From: JAOZHU01 sp964632845
Lineage (GTDB): Archaea; Thermoproteota; Bathyarchaeia; Bathyarchaeales; Bathycorpusculaceae
Length of the DNA stretch: 64,000 bases
NCBI GenBank assembly: GCA_964632845.1
Contig: CAZWDU010000001.1
Coordinates: forward strand, 173,038-237,037
Direction of reading: 5' to 3'
How positions within the stretch are numbered: position 1 is the stretch's first letter; every line of letters starts with the position of its first letter. Positions 42,046 to 51,527 of the stretch are shown here, in pieces. A program made the translations under genes and the position numbers. Below the pieces are notes generated by a model, which did no database searches, was not told the origin of the DNA, and was given only the letters and a program-made list of their open reading frames with translations.

Positions 42046-42255
42046 CAATTAGCCGATTCTCGAAGAGAGCACGTTTAGTGTGTTGCGAAAACATTATTCT
42101 GGATTGTGCTTTTGCTGTCTGATGTGCATTTTCTTCTATAGCCCCTACTACATAGAGGTTGGAGTGTGGCTTTGGTTTCGGTGTTTGCCAAAAAGTGTAA
42201 GCGTTGTGCGAAATATTGCGTTCCGGGAAGGTGGCTACCGCCTAGTTAAAGCGGT

Positions 42256-43404
42256 TTATTTTGTTAGGATTGTTCCGTTCCAGAATACGAGTTTGCTGTA
42301 ATTTGGTGTGTTCTGTTGCAGTGTGTCTTCGTAGATTATGTCTATCTTTGGTTTGTTTTGTTCTACCCATGTGTTTGTGTCGTTCCATATTTTGCTTGAA
42401 AGGTCGTCTGCCTCAAAGAGTCCCCAAATCCAGTCGTTTGGTCCGCGGAATCCGTATCCGTAGTCTTTTGGAAGCACGTACGCTATCCTATCGCTAACTT
42501 TGCTGCTTGTTCTAGGATGCTCTTTGACGTATTGCCAGAACTGCTTCAGAGCGTCTAAATGCTCTGACTGAAGTATGCCGTGCGTAACTTTGGTGATTGG
42601 GTCTCTTGCATAATCAAACACAAGGATGTATTTTGCCCCGTTCTGGTAGGCAGTGACCATGTCTTGGTAGATTTCTGGTCCAGAAGCGAGATATGGTGGT
42701 GTATCGTACGTGTACGTTATCATCGCGCCCCATTCTTTGCCGTGCATGGTGGCTGCGCCTCGGCAAAGTGCCGTGTTCAAAGAGCGACTGTGATTCCACG
42801 CGTATTCAACTAACATTACATCGTAGCCGGCTCTGTAATCGTACTCATAAAGCACATAGTCCGAGGCAATTAAGGGTAAATCGTGAAGTTGATACTCTAC
42901 TAGAAGCGAGTTTAAGCTAGCGACATATTTGTTAGCTGCGTCCGAATAGTTGCTTGCTTCGTTTACCACCATGTATGGCTCATCGTGGTCTATTTGGTGT
43001 CCTCCTGCCTCATCGTAGGTATATATCACTGAGAAATAGTTACTCCATTTCTGTTTAGCGTCGCTAATCCACTGCGACTGGTTAAACTCTATGGTGTTGT
43101 TGGCTGTGCGCATGTAAGTTGCGAAGTAAAGCCCGCTGTCATTGAGATACTGGCAAACATCGTTGGACTTGGTGGCGTTAAGTGTGATGCCAATACTTCC
43201 TACTACAAAAAAATTCGTGTATGCTTTTACTTCGTCAACGAGACTTTTTATGCTTTCGACGTTGTCATAAGCAGCGTCGACGCCTACAAAAACATCCACT
43301 TGTCCCGAATCAAAGCCGCTGTTCAGGTAAGAATGAATCCCTGAAAGAAGCAGCAAGATAAGAAGCGCGCCCAGAAAAATGTATAAAATCCACTTGCCTT
43401 TCAT
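42256..43404 (-). CDS. Secreted protein of unknown function, possibly glycosidase-like
   Basis: 382 residues with an uncleaved or signal-type N-terminal helix (5-24, WILYIFLGALLILLLLSG). The exported part reads like an alpha/beta barrel: VDVFVGVDAAYDN, FFVVGSIGITLN, FSVIYTYDEAGGHQIDHDEP, WGAMITYTYDTPPY, KYILVFDYARDP and IAYVLPKDYGYGF. Conserved-looking acids in YTYDEAGGHQ and FDYARDP would suit a glycoside hydrolase, but I cannot name a family. The N-glycosylation-like Asn-x-Ser/Thr sites are frequent, fitting a surface protein. Next to the sugar operon but with its own upstream space. Confidence 0.65.
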   Translation of the reverse strand: MKGKWILYIFLGALLILLLLSGIHSYLNSGFDSGQVDVFVGVDAAYDNVESIKSLVDEVKAYTNFFVVGSIGITLNATKSNDVCQYLNDSGLYFATYMRTANNTIEFNQSQWISDAKQKWSNYFSVIYTYDEAGGHQIDHDEPYMVVNEASNYSDAANKYVASLNSLLVEYQLHDLPLIASDYVLYEYDYRAGYDVMLVEYAWNHSRSLNTALCRGAATMHGKEWGAMITYTYDTPPYLASGPEIYQDMVTAYQNGAKYILVFDYARDPITKVTHGILQSEHLDALKQFWQYVKEHPRTSSKVSDRIAYVLPKDYGYGFRGPNDWIWGLFEADDLSSKIWNDTNTWVEQNKPKIDIIYEDTLQQNTPNYSKLVFWNGTILTK

Positions 43405-43431
43405 TCCAGTTCACAATCAATAGGCAGGCTT

Positions 43432-43593
43432 TCAAATAAAATCCTTTTCGATAGTTGCCTCAAAAACGAGACGAGATAGAGCCAAGCAGTAACTTGACTC
43501 TTTTTTAATAGCTGGCAATTCGGTTTTGCCAAAAACTGTTATTTCTGCTCGATAATCTGGTAAATAGGTAACTGTTTTATATTTCCATTCCAT
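43432..43593 (-). CDS. Small hypothetical protein
   Basis: 53 residues from ATG 43593 (MEWKYKTVTYLPDYRAEITV). An AAAAAGGGG ribosome site stands just upstream, which favours this ATG over the outer one at 43614 and suggests the gene is translated. The chain is short, mixed and soluble, with one Cys and no motif. It lies just upstream of the secreted protein gene, 27 bases away, and may share its transcript. Function unknown. Confidence 0.4.
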   Translation of the reverse strand: MEWKYKTVTYLPDYRAEITVFGKTELPAIKKESSYCLALSRLVFEATIEKDFI

Positions 43594-43769
43594 TTTTCCC
43601 CTTTTTAACCTCATGCTGCACTAAGGGCAAGATTTACCGTAAGTTACGCACAAGCTGAACAATAGCAGCTTGTTGTAACAGCATTTCGTATTCAATAAAA
43701 ATCAGAATAGAAAGCTATAACGGCAAATTGAAGGGGTTGCCACCCTTAAGGGGCAGAATCAGGCGGAGT

Positions 43770-44843
43770 CTATTTCTTCCGCAGGCTTTCTGGTATGTAA
43801 GCGCATGCTGGGTCTGATTCGTATATGTCGCCAGTATAAGCATACGCTCTGTTTCTGCATCCACCGCAGATGTCGCGGTACTCGCAGACTCCACACTTGC
43901 CTTTAAGCACGCTTCTGTCCCTGAAGCTGCTGTAATAGGGCGACTTCTTCATCTCCTCCCAAACCTGCTTCAGGCTTTTGGTTCTTATATCTCCCAGCAT
44001 CATCGGTTCCATAGGCTGCAAATCCGTGTAGAAGCACGGTATCAAATCCCCGTTCTCAGTCACGCTGATGTATCCGCCGAAAGCAAAGTAAGTGCATTTC
44101 CCACCAAACTTTTTGTCATACCATTCCTGAAAGTTCGGCGGGTTCTTCTGCTTAACGACACGCGCAAAATGCGGGCAATGCACATGAATGTTAAACTTGT
44201 CCTCATATTTCACAATTAAGTCCCAAATGTGATTCAAAGCCCACTCGTACTGTTCAGGAGTCGGCGTCAATTCCATAGTCTCTTTTGCTCTTCCGCTGGG
44301 AACCAGATGGTTAAACCACACGAACTTCGCATGGTACTCCTCAGCCAACTCTGCGACATGGTCCAAATGCTGATAGTTTACAGAGGTTATCGCTACGGCT
44401 AAACCATTAAGGATTTTTCCCTGTGACAATTTTTGGATAGCTGCCAAAGCCTTCTTGTACGAGCCTTTACCTCGCAAGATGTCATTGATTTCCTCTGGTC
44501 CATCAATGCTAACAGACGTCCAAACTTCATTCTTAACCAGATTATCATAGATTTGTCCATCAACAAAACATCCATTAGTTAACAAACACACGTTGAGACC
44601 TAGGCTTTTGGCGTAACTAACTATCTCGAATATGTCTTTCCGTAGCAGAGGCTCGCCGCCCTTTATGCCGAACCATTTGACTCCGAAATCGTGAACTTGA
44701 TCAACCAAATTCAACGCTTCTTTCGTGGTTAATTCCCGTGGGGCTGCGGCGCCCGACGCGTCGACATTGCAGTATCGGCAGCGGGCGTTGCAGGCGCCTG
44801 TGGCTCTCCAAGAAGTCATCAGCAAAGGTCCTTTATTTGCCAA
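43770..44843 (-). CDS. Radical SAM protein with SPASM domain
   Basis: 357 residues. The radical SAM cluster is Cys18-x3-Cys22-x2-Cys25 (ACNARCRYC). IKGGEPLLRKDI is the GGE motif binding SAM, and VSIDGPEEIND lies in the barrel. The C-terminal SPASM region has CTYFAFGGYISVTENGDLIPC and GKCGVCEYRDICGGCRNRAYAYTG, carrying auxiliary clusters. Close in outline to the PqqE/AhbC-AhbD/anSME group, which modify peptides or heme precursors. No substrate peptide gene is obvious nearby. Monocistronic. Confidence 0.85.
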   Translation of the reverse strand: MANKGPLLMTSWRATGACNARCRYCNVDASGAAAPRELTTKEALNLVDQVHDFGVKWFGIKGGEPLLRKDIFEIVSYAKSLGLNVCLLTNGCFVDGQIYDNLVKNEVWTSVSIDGPEEINDILRGKGSYKKALAAIQKLSQGKILNGLAVAITSVNYQHLDHVAELAEEYHAKFVWFNHLVPSGRAKETMELTPTPEQYEWALNHIWDLIVKYEDKFNIHVHCPHFARVVKQKNPPNFQEWYDKKFGGKCTYFAFGGYISVTENGDLIPCFYTDLQPMEPMMLGDIRTKSLKQVWEEMKKSPYYSSFRDRSVLKGKCGVCEYRDICGGCRNRAYAYTGDIYESDPACAYIPESLRKK

Positions 44844-45114
44844 ACTAGAATCACCCTTTAAACTTGCTTCAGCACTTTACATTTCTAACTTAGGTTAAAT
44901 GCGCCCTAAAAAAGATTATGCGACATCCTAGTATTTCCTTTCTTTGATATGCTTCAGGAGTTTTTCGCAGCCTTGGATTGAGTCGTTATGCTATAAACAA
45001 ACTGTTCTCCGCAAAGTTTATAGTGAACTACAGCTACCCCAGTCATGGGGCGAATAGAATCAACGCAACTTCAAACTCCCTACCTATTAACTTCTATTTT
45101 TTGAGGCTAAAAAA

Positions 45115-47931
45115 ATGAAAGGGACTCTTTTGCCTGCTGCAGTGTTGGTTGTATTGCTAATCTTATCAGAGGCTGTTGTGCTCTCAAATCTCCGAGGACC
45201 CGCAGTTAACGCTTCAAGTGCGTCTGCGAATGTGGCTGGAACTACCGACTATGGCGATTTGCTCCAGTATGAGTGGCCAGCGTTACAATGCGATGAATCT
45301 TTTACGCGTTTTTCTCAAGGGCCTGGTCCAGAAGCACCCGACATTATGTGGAAAACAAACATAACAGGTATACAGAGTTACCTCTCAGCTTTCAACGGCA
45401 AGATTTTTGTCACAAACAGCACGACAGTTTTCGCTCTCGATAAAGACACAGGCAGCATCATTTGGACCACCACGGTGCCTGCGCCTGGACGTTGGCCAAC
45501 AGTATACAAAGTCGATGATGCGCACATGATTATTGGCAGTAGCTGTCTTGACCCAGACACTGGGAGCATCCTTTGGACCAGCACCGATTTCACCGCAAAC
45601 ACAGCAAATTTCGTTTCTTGCGTTTACAGTACAGAAGAAAAAATGTTTTATGTTAAAGCATCGTCCTACGTTCAAGGTTGGGATTTTTCTAATCCCTCAC
45701 AACCACCTACACTGGAATGGTCAACTTATGTTTCTGGCTTCGGTCCAGTCGGGTCTGGCGTACAATATGGCGATGGCAAGGTGTTTCCAGGCTCTTTTGA
45801 GCAACATCAAATGGCTCTTGACGCAAAAACAGGCGACATTTTGTGGGATGTGGAAACAAAAGGAGGAATGGTTTTTGCGGGTTCTTATTATGAAGGCAAA
45901 TTCTTTAGAGGATGCCCATTCGATAACGCACTTTACTGCTTTAACGCAACCAATGGCGATATCCTCTGGACGTTCAATCCCGGCACTTACGATGGATACT
46001 TCTGCTCTGGTACTTCCGTCGCATATGGCATGGTCTACGAGACCAACAAGGACGGTTACCTATATGCAGTTGACGTTAACACAGGCGAACTAGTATGGAA
46101 ATACAAAGGGCCAGGTCCCCTTTTCTTCCCTGGGCACGCCGCAATCGCTGACGGCAAGATTTACGCTACCACTGGCCAAGCAGCATCAGTTGATCCATCC
46201 ACTGGTAACCATAGCCAATCTGAATTTGCGTGTCTCGACGCATATACAGGTCAAGTCATATGGACACTCCCCGTAGAGGCTTTTTCTCCAAGAGAATCCA
46301 TTGCCATAGCGTATGGAAATCTATACTTAATTCCAGGCTACATCAAAGAACAGGAAATGGACAAGTACACAACCATTGATCAAGTTTGGGCTATAGGAAC
46401 CGAGGATTGGCCCATGTGGCGCCACGACTCAGCCCACACTGCTTCAGGTCAGTCTGGTCCCGCAAATCTAACTCTTAGATGGAACTTCACCACTAATGGC
46501 GCAATCGTTTCTTCGCCAAGCGTCGCCGAAGGCAGGGTCTACGTCGGCTCAGAAGACAAAAATCTTTACTGCCTTGACGCACAAAAAGGTAACTTGCTCT
46601 GGAAGTTTAATACCAGCGCTCGAATTTTATCTTCCCCTGCTGTGGCTAACGGCAAAGTCTACATAGGTCCTGACGACGGCCACGTTTACTGCCTCAACGC
46701 CTACAATGGTAGCCTTATCTGGTCGAAGGACGCTGGCGGTTACCTTCAAGTCCACTTTTCCTCTGTCGTAATGTTGCGCTCCTCCCCAACCGTGGTTGGA
46801 AGCAGTGTGTACGTGGGTTCGCTGGATAACAAGACCTATTGTTTTGACGCCGACAACGGAGCCGTCAAATGGACTTACCCGACTCAAGGTTACATTGTTT
46901 CCTCTCCAGCCGTCGTTGACGGTGTTGTCTATGTTGTAGCCCAAGAACCTACTTCTGCAGGACTTTATTGTCTGAACGCCACCACTGGAGAGTTAATTCG
47001 GAGAATAACGCTTCCTTATTTCATGGCAAGCAGAGGCACAGACATGCATTCTTCGCCAGCAGTGGCGGATGGAATGATCTTCGCAGCATCAAACAAGAAG
47101 GCGTATTACGGAATAAACGCGACAACTGGCAACATAACATGGACGTTTAGAGATGATAGTACGGATGAATATATAATATGTTCTCCAGTCTATAATGACG
47201 GAAAAGTTTTCATAATTGATCAATTCTTCGTGGTAGCTGTTGATGCTTTCAATGGAACAGTTCTCTGGCAAACTTTCTTAACCGAGATTTACGTTTCACC
47301 GACTTATGCTGACGGCAAGCTGTATGTTACATCCGACCAACGTGGCATCTATGTTCTAAACGCTACAAATGGCGAAAAGATCTCGTGGTTTGGAACTAGT
47401 TCCAACAGCTGGTCTTCCGCTACCCTTTACGAGGGAAAGTTGTACATAGGCTGTAATGACTGGAACGTCTACTGTCTATCCGAGTATCAAACGTTAAACA
47501 GTAGCGTGGCCCTTGAAGTCAACAACTCCACGATTTTTCTTGGGGATTCGGTGAATGTGTCTGGTTGTCTTGTTCCAGGAATGGCTAACGCGTCCGTATC
47601 ACTGTTCTTTGTTCGGCCTGACGGAACTGTGGACGATATGCAAGTTACAACGGCTGAAAAGGGGCTTTTCAACTTTAAATACACGCCTGACGTCGTCGGT
47701 AATTGGACTATTACTGCTCAATGGGCGTCAACCAAGGGATATTACAGTCCCGCCTACAGTGAACATGTATTTGTGGAAGTTGAGTTGGCTCCGACGCCTA
47801 CGCCCACACCGACTCCGCCTCCTCCTGAAGGTTTACCTGCGGAATATATAATCACGATAGCCATTGCAATAGCTATAGTTGTTGCTTCGGGTACGTTCTT
47901 CTATAAGAAACGAGCCAAGAAAAAGAGTTAA
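45115..47931 (+). CDS. Large secreted PQQ-type double beta-propeller surface protein
   Basis: 938 residues. A signal segment (2-27) is followed by PQQ-like repeats with the pattern GxIxW or GxLLWxF: about ten blades in two groups (roughly 60-430 and 440-790, the second starting after DWPMWRHDSAHTASG). Then comes an Ig-like domain (about 795-885, VNVSGCLVPGMANASVSLFF), a Pro-Thr linker near 892, a membrane helix (about 908-926, IITIAIAIAIVVASGTFF) and a basic tail. Many Asn-x-Ser/Thr sites suggest glycosylation. No evidence that it binds PQQ; probably a cell-surface adhesion or binding protein. Confidence 0.82.
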   Translation: MKGTLLPAAVLVVLLILSEAVVLSNLRGPAVNASSASANVAGTTDYGDLLQYEWPALQCDESFTRFSQGPGPEAPDIMWKTNITGIQSYLSAFNGKIFVTNSTTVFALDKDTGSIIWTTTVPAPGRWPTVYKVDDAHMIIGSSCLDPDTGSILWTSTDFTANTANFVSCVYSTEEKMFYVKASSYVQGWDFSNPSQPPTLEWSTYVSGFGPVGSGVQYGDGKVFPGSFEQHQMALDAKTGDILWDVETKGGMVFAGSYYEGKFFRGCPFDNALYCFNATNGDILWTFNPGTYDGYFCSGTSVAYGMVYETNKDGYLYAVDVNTGELVWKYKGPGPLFFPGHAAIADGKIYATTGQAASVDPSTGNHSQSEFACLDAYTGQVIWTLPVEAFSPRESIAIAYGNLYLIPGYIKEQEMDKYTTIDQVWAIGTEDWPMWRHDSAHTASGQSGPANLTLRWNFTTNGAIVSSPSVAEGRVYVGSEDKNLYCLDAQKGNLLWKFNTSARILSSPAVANGKVYIGPDDGHVYCLNAYNGSLIWSKDAGGYLQVHFSSVVMLRSSPTVVGSSVYVGSLDNKTYCFDADNGAVKWTYPTQGYIVSSPAVVDGVVYVVAQEPTSAGLYCLNATTGELIRRITLPYFMASRGTDMHSSPAVADGMIFAASNKKAYYGINATTGNITWTFRDDSTDEYIICSPVYNDGKVFIIDQFFVVAVDAFNGTVLWQTFLTEIYVSPTYADGKLYVTSDQRGIYVLNATNGEKISWFGTSSNSWSSATLYEGKLYIGCNDWNVYCLSEYQTLNSSVALEVNNSTIFLGDSVNVSGCLVPGMANASVSLFFVRPDGTVDDMQVTTAEKGLFNFKYTPDVVGNWTITAQWASTKGYYSPAYSEHVFVEVELAPTPTPTPTPPPPEGLPAEYIITIAIAIAIVVASGTFFYKKRAKKKS

Positions 47932-47989
47932 CTTAGCAAAAATTTTAACAAAGTATCCATCATAAAAGCTAAGCGGCAAGGGTGATGTT

Positions 47990-49573
47990 GTGGTGTCGGC
48001 GGATTTGGTTTTAATAAATGGGAAAGTTTTAACCATGAATCCGTCTCAGCCTCATGCGGATGCAGTGGCCATCAAAGGCGACAGAATAATCCAAATAGGC
48101 ACAGATGATGAAGTTAGCAAGCTGATTGGAGGAAACACGCGAGTAATACGCTTGAGAGGAAAAACGGTGGTTCCAGGCTTAATCGACACACACATCCATG
48201 TTGCCGACTTCGGTAAGGTTCTAATGTGGATTAACTTGGAGAATGCAACATCCATCAGGGATATGCAAGACTGCCTTAGCAAACGCGCCAAGGAAACACC
48301 GAAAGGAAAATGGATACTGGGCAAAGGCTGGAACCACAACCGTTTTCCTGAGAAGCGTCTTCCCAACCGTTTTGATTTAGACATTGTTTCGCCAGATAAC
48401 CCTGTGGTTTTCTACCATAAGTCTGGAAAACTGTGCGTCGCGAACAGCAAAGCGTTAGAGTTGACTGGAGTTACCCAGCAGGCAAGCGCTATTTCAGCCA
48501 GTGGCATTGCCAGAAGTGAAGAAACAGGAGAGTTTACGGGGATTTTGCGAGATGACGCTATGAACTGCGTGTGGCGCGTGGTTCCTGAACCCAGCGAGGA
48601 AGAACTTTTGGACGCTGCTGGCTTGGCGTGCAGAAAAACTGCGGAGGCAGGGGTGACAAGCATTCACTGGATAGTTATATCACCCGCAGAGATTTCGATC
48701 ATTCGGAAACTTCACGATCAGCAGAGGCTAAGCCTGAGAGTTTACGTGATAATTCCAGCAAATCTTTTGGATACGCCGTTAAGCTCTGAGTTGAGTTGTG
48801 CCTTCACTGATGAAACGTTCCAGCTTGGCGGCGTGGTGATTTTCGCAGACGGCTACTTAGCTGCAAGAACAGCGGCGTTGTCTCAGCCTTACAGCGATAA
48901 CCACGCGTCAAGCGCTGGTTTGCTTTGCAAGCAAAAGCAGTTGAACACGCTGGCAGCCAAAGTACATAACGCAAATTTACAATTGATTATTCACGCTGTG
49001 GGCGACAAGGCAGTTGATGCTGCTTTAACTGCTATTGAGGCAACTTCAACTGGGGCACCTGAAAAAAGCCACCGCAATCGCATAGAGCAAGCTGCGGTTC
49101 TTAATGAGGAATTAATAGCGCGAATAGAAAAGCAGCAAGTGCTCGTGTCGGTGCAACCTAACGTTATTGATTCCGAGTTTTCGGTGTGGTCAGCCACTAA
49201 TCGCTTAGGCGTTGAACGGGCAAGATGGCTTTTTCCTCTCAAGACACTATTCAAAGAGCGCATAAGAGTGGTCGGCGGTTCAGACTGTCCAATGGAACCT
49301 TTAAGCCCTCTGTCTGGAATTCAGGCGGCTGTTACAAGAGAGTTCTTTCCTGAAGAACGCATTACCGTCGATGAGGCTTTGCGCATGTACACGGTTAACG
49401 CGGCATATGCGTCCTTTGAAGAAGAGCTTAAGGGATCAATTGTGGTAGGCAAGTTAGCTGACCTTACCGTGCTTTCCAATGACCCGCGAGTAGTCCCACC
49501 GAACAAAATTGCAGATATCGCGGTGGAGTTAACCATCGTGGGCGGAAGAGTAGCTTATCAAAAGTCGTCTTGA
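47990..49573 (+). CDS. Amidohydrolase-family metal enzyme (YtcJ-like)
   Basis: 527 residues. Typical amidohydrolase beginning (DLVLINGKVLTMNPSQPHAD, VPGLIDTHIH with Asp66, His68 and His70), the YtcJ-type segments GKWILGKGWNHNRFPEKR and LIIHAVGDKAVDAAL, and the closing GGSDCPMEPLSPLSGIQAAV with the metal Asp. The C-terminal part returns to the small beta domain (GKLADLTVLSNDP). It hydrolyses a C-N bond in an unknown substrate. GTG start at 47990 (or 47993), with GGTGAT upstream. It converges with dph6. Confidence 0.85.
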   Translation: MVSADLVLINGKVLTMNPSQPHADAVAIKGDRIIQIGTDDEVSKLIGGNTRVIRLRGKTVVPGLIDTHIHVADFGKVLMWINLENATSIRDMQDCLSKRAKETPKGKWILGKGWNHNRFPEKRLPNRFDLDIVSPDNPVVFYHKSGKLCVANSKALELTGVTQQASAISASGIARSEETGEFTGILRDDAMNCVWRVVPEPSEEELLDAAGLACRKTAEAGVTSIHWIVISPAEISIIRKLHDQQRLSLRVYVIIPANLLDTPLSSELSCAFTDETFQLGGVVIFADGYLAARTAALSQPYSDNHASSAGLLCKQKQLNTLAAKVHNANLQLIIHAVGDKAVDAALTAIEATSTGAPEKSHRNRIEQAAVLNEELIARIEKQQVLVSVQPNVIDSEFSVWSATNRLGVERARWLFPLKTLFKERIRVVGGSDCPMEPLSPLSGIQAAVTREFFPEERITVDEALRMYTVNAAYASFEEELKGSIVVGKLADLTVLSNDPRVVPPNKIADIAVELTIVGGRVAYQKSS

Positions 49574-49595
49574 TTAACAGAGTACAGGCGGATGT

Positions 49596-50255
49596 TCAGG
49601 TTTTGGAGTTTTTCGGTTGCAGGTCTGCCTTTTTAATAGTTACGTAGCCTTTCGAATTCTTCCATGTAATTTCTGATTCAATGATGTTTACTTTCTTCTT
49701 GTAGACGGGGCAGTCGAGAACTATCGTGTGGTATTCACCCCATTCGCCGATGGGGTTAATTTTCCGTTTCCTCTCCAACTGCTTAAGTTCGTTAAGCATG
49801 TTGTCGCCTATCTCTTTTCCCAGCCAATCCTCGCTGGAACCCATAGCCGTGTCCACTTCGATAACTAACATGTGAAACCCTAACTGCTTCATCTCATCAA
49901 GCGCTGCAAGGGGGTTCTTTCCCCACAGCGGCGCATAATGCTTTACTTGGATTGGGCTGCATACTTCTTGATACCAGTCCATGTGCTCTGGTGTCGTCAT
50001 AACTCCTGAAACAAGCATATCAGCCTTCAACTTCTTCAGAGTTTTCCGTATTGCGGGCAACTCTTTGTTAACAGTAACCGACGGTATTTCCACAGCTTCA
50101 GACACAAGTTTCAGCACCCACCTGTTCACCAAATGCGCCTTGCTTCCAGTGTTTATGAATAGCAGATGCTTTACGTTTAATCCTTCTTTTAGCGCCTCAT
50201 ACAACGCATACGTCGAATCTTTTCCTCCAGATAAAGAAACAACAACATTAGACAT
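49596..50255 (-). CDS. dph6: Diphthine--ammonia ligase
   Basis: 219 residues. An N-type ATP pyrophosphatase with VSLSGGKDSTYALY (PP-loop SGGKDS, 9-14). The family-specific GEWGEYHTIVLDCPVY near residue 190 and the ISGVMTTPEHMDWYQ-like middle region match Dph6, which amidates diphthine on the elongation factor 2 histidine, the last step of diphthamide synthesis in archaea and eukaryotes. It diverges from cobD with about 150 bases between. Confidence 0.85.
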   Translation of the reverse strand: MSNVVVSLSGGKDSTYALYEALKEGLNVKHLLFINTGSKAHLVNRWVLKLVSEAVEIPSVTVNKELPAIRKTLKKLKADMLVSGVMTTPEHMDWYQEVCSPIQVKHYAPLWGKNPLAALDEMKQLGFHMLVIEVDTAMGSSEDWLGKEIGDNMLNELKQLERKRKINPIGEWGEYHTIVLDCPVYKKKVNIIESEITWKNSKGYVTIKKADLQPKNSKT

Positions 50256-50360
50256 TTTGTTGCACCTAGTGTTCCGCTGTTTTTGCCGATTTGCTTAAAC
50301 CTTTTATGATGCAACATATAAGTTTATACATTTCGCGACTACAAGCACCCAACCGTAATC

Positions 50361-50370
50361 GATATAAATA
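50361..50370 (+). promoter_or_regulatory. TATA box of cobD
   Basis: GATATAAATA predicts initiation near 50390, about 20 bases before the GTG start. Confidence 0.45.
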
Positions 50371-50407
50371 CATTTTTTCCTTTCTTTTGACAATGTAGCT
50401 GTCTCCA

Positions 50408-51397
50408 GTGGTGATTTGCATCTTAGTTATGTTAGTCGCTGTTTGCGTTCTCGTCTTAGCTATAGCAATAGATTTGCTTTTGGGCGACCCTTCTCCATGG
50501 AAACCTTGGAAGGCTTACTACAAACTGCATCCAACTGTCTGGATGGGCACGTTAACTAAAGCGTTAGAGCCGCATTTCAAGAACCCTACTCCCAAAATAG
50601 AAAAATTAAATGGCGTTTTTTTAGCCTTGATAGTAATAATTACATTTACGTTACCGGTTTATTTCGGGTTGAAAATCATCTACGACCTACTTGGCTTTCT
50701 CATTTATATTTTAGTTGCCGCCTTAATCTTTAAAATAACCATTTGCATAAAACTTGAAACCGACTGGAGTATAGCTGTCGCGAAAGCAATCGAATCTGGT
50801 GACCTGACAGAAGCCAGAAAGTACTCTCATTTCTCGCGAAGAGACCCGAGAGACTTAACTGGTTCACAAATAGCCTCATCTGTAATCGAATCAATGGCCG
50901 AAAACCTAACAGATTTTAAACTATCCCCAATTTTATACTACGCCTTTTTCGGTGTTTCAGGTGCCATCGCGCTTCGAGCCATCAATACGCTTGACGGCAT
51001 GGTGGGATTTAAAGACCCTGCTCACATTAACATTGGCTGGTTTTCCGCAACTCTCGATACCATAGTAAACTATGTTCCAGCTCGATTAACAGCAGTTCTT
51101 ATAGTGTTAGCCTCAGCTATATTGGGTGAAGACCACAAGAACGCTTGGGCAATTGCCAAGAGAGATCACGCTCGAGTCCCTAGTAGAAATCACGGCTGGC
51201 AAATGGCAGCTATTGCTGGAGCTCTCCGCGTGCAATTAGAAAAACCTGGTCAATACATCGTTGGCGACCAAACAGAAGAGTTGACTCCAGTCAAAATAAT
51301 ACGTGCGTTAAAAATCAGAAACGTAGCGATAATCCTATGTATACTTATAATTCTACCTATACTCTTGCTAATTAGACTTTACATATTCCCTTATTAG
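50408..51397 (+). CDS. cobD: Adenosylcobinamide-phosphate synthase (CobD/CbiB)
   Basis: 329 residues, membrane protein. It begins with a helix ending in the family signature DLLLGDPSPWKP, then HPTVWMGTLTKALE. ARKYSHFSRRDPRDL, VIESMAENLTDFKLSPILYY and INTLDGMVGFKDP are conserved cytoplasmic segments. It joins adenosylcobyric acid to aminopropanol phosphate in B12 synthesis. Position directly upstream of five cobalamin-dependent-type radical SAM genes suggests it supports them. GTG 50408 or 50411 as start. Confidence 0.92.
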   Translation: MVICILVMLVAVCVLVLAIAIDLLLGDPSPWKPWKAYYKLHPTVWMGTLTKALEPHFKNPTPKIEKLNGVFLALIVIITFTLPVYFGLKIIYDLLGFLIYILVAALIFKITICIKLETDWSIAVAKAIESGDLTEARKYSHFSRRDPRDLTGSQIASSVIESMAENLTDFKLSPILYYAFFGVSGAIALRAINTLDGMVGFKDPAHINIGWFSATLDTIVNYVPARLTAVLIVLASAILGEDHKNAWAIAKRDHARVPSRNHGWQMAAIAGALRVQLEKPGQYIVGDQTEELTPVKIIRALKIRNVAIILCILIILPILLLIRLYIFPY

Positions 51398-51412
51398 GCA
51401 CTTCTGAAGGCT

Positions 51413-51527
51413 GTTTTAACCCTTTTTTCATCAATTTCTTTCTTAACGTGTGCTAACACTCGTTTTGCGAAACATTTAAACAATAGGCTTCGCATTTTTG
51501 TGAAAGGATAACCTTTAGGGAAGAAAC
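51413..51527 (+). repeat. Upstream region duplicated before two radical SAM genes (copy 1)
   Basis: About 115 bases similar to 53227-53342. The stretch GCGAAACATTTAAACAATAG, including the TATA-like CATTTAAAC (51473-51481), is identical in both, and the run down to TTAGGGAAGA before the start is close. This is a duplicated promoter and leader. Confidence 0.75.

Noticed and set aside
44844..45114. Possible RNA gene in the spacer before the large propeller gene
   Set aside because: No cloverleaf, C/D or H/ACA box arrangement or strong fold could be made out; only a TATA-like element and a ribosome site for the next gene.
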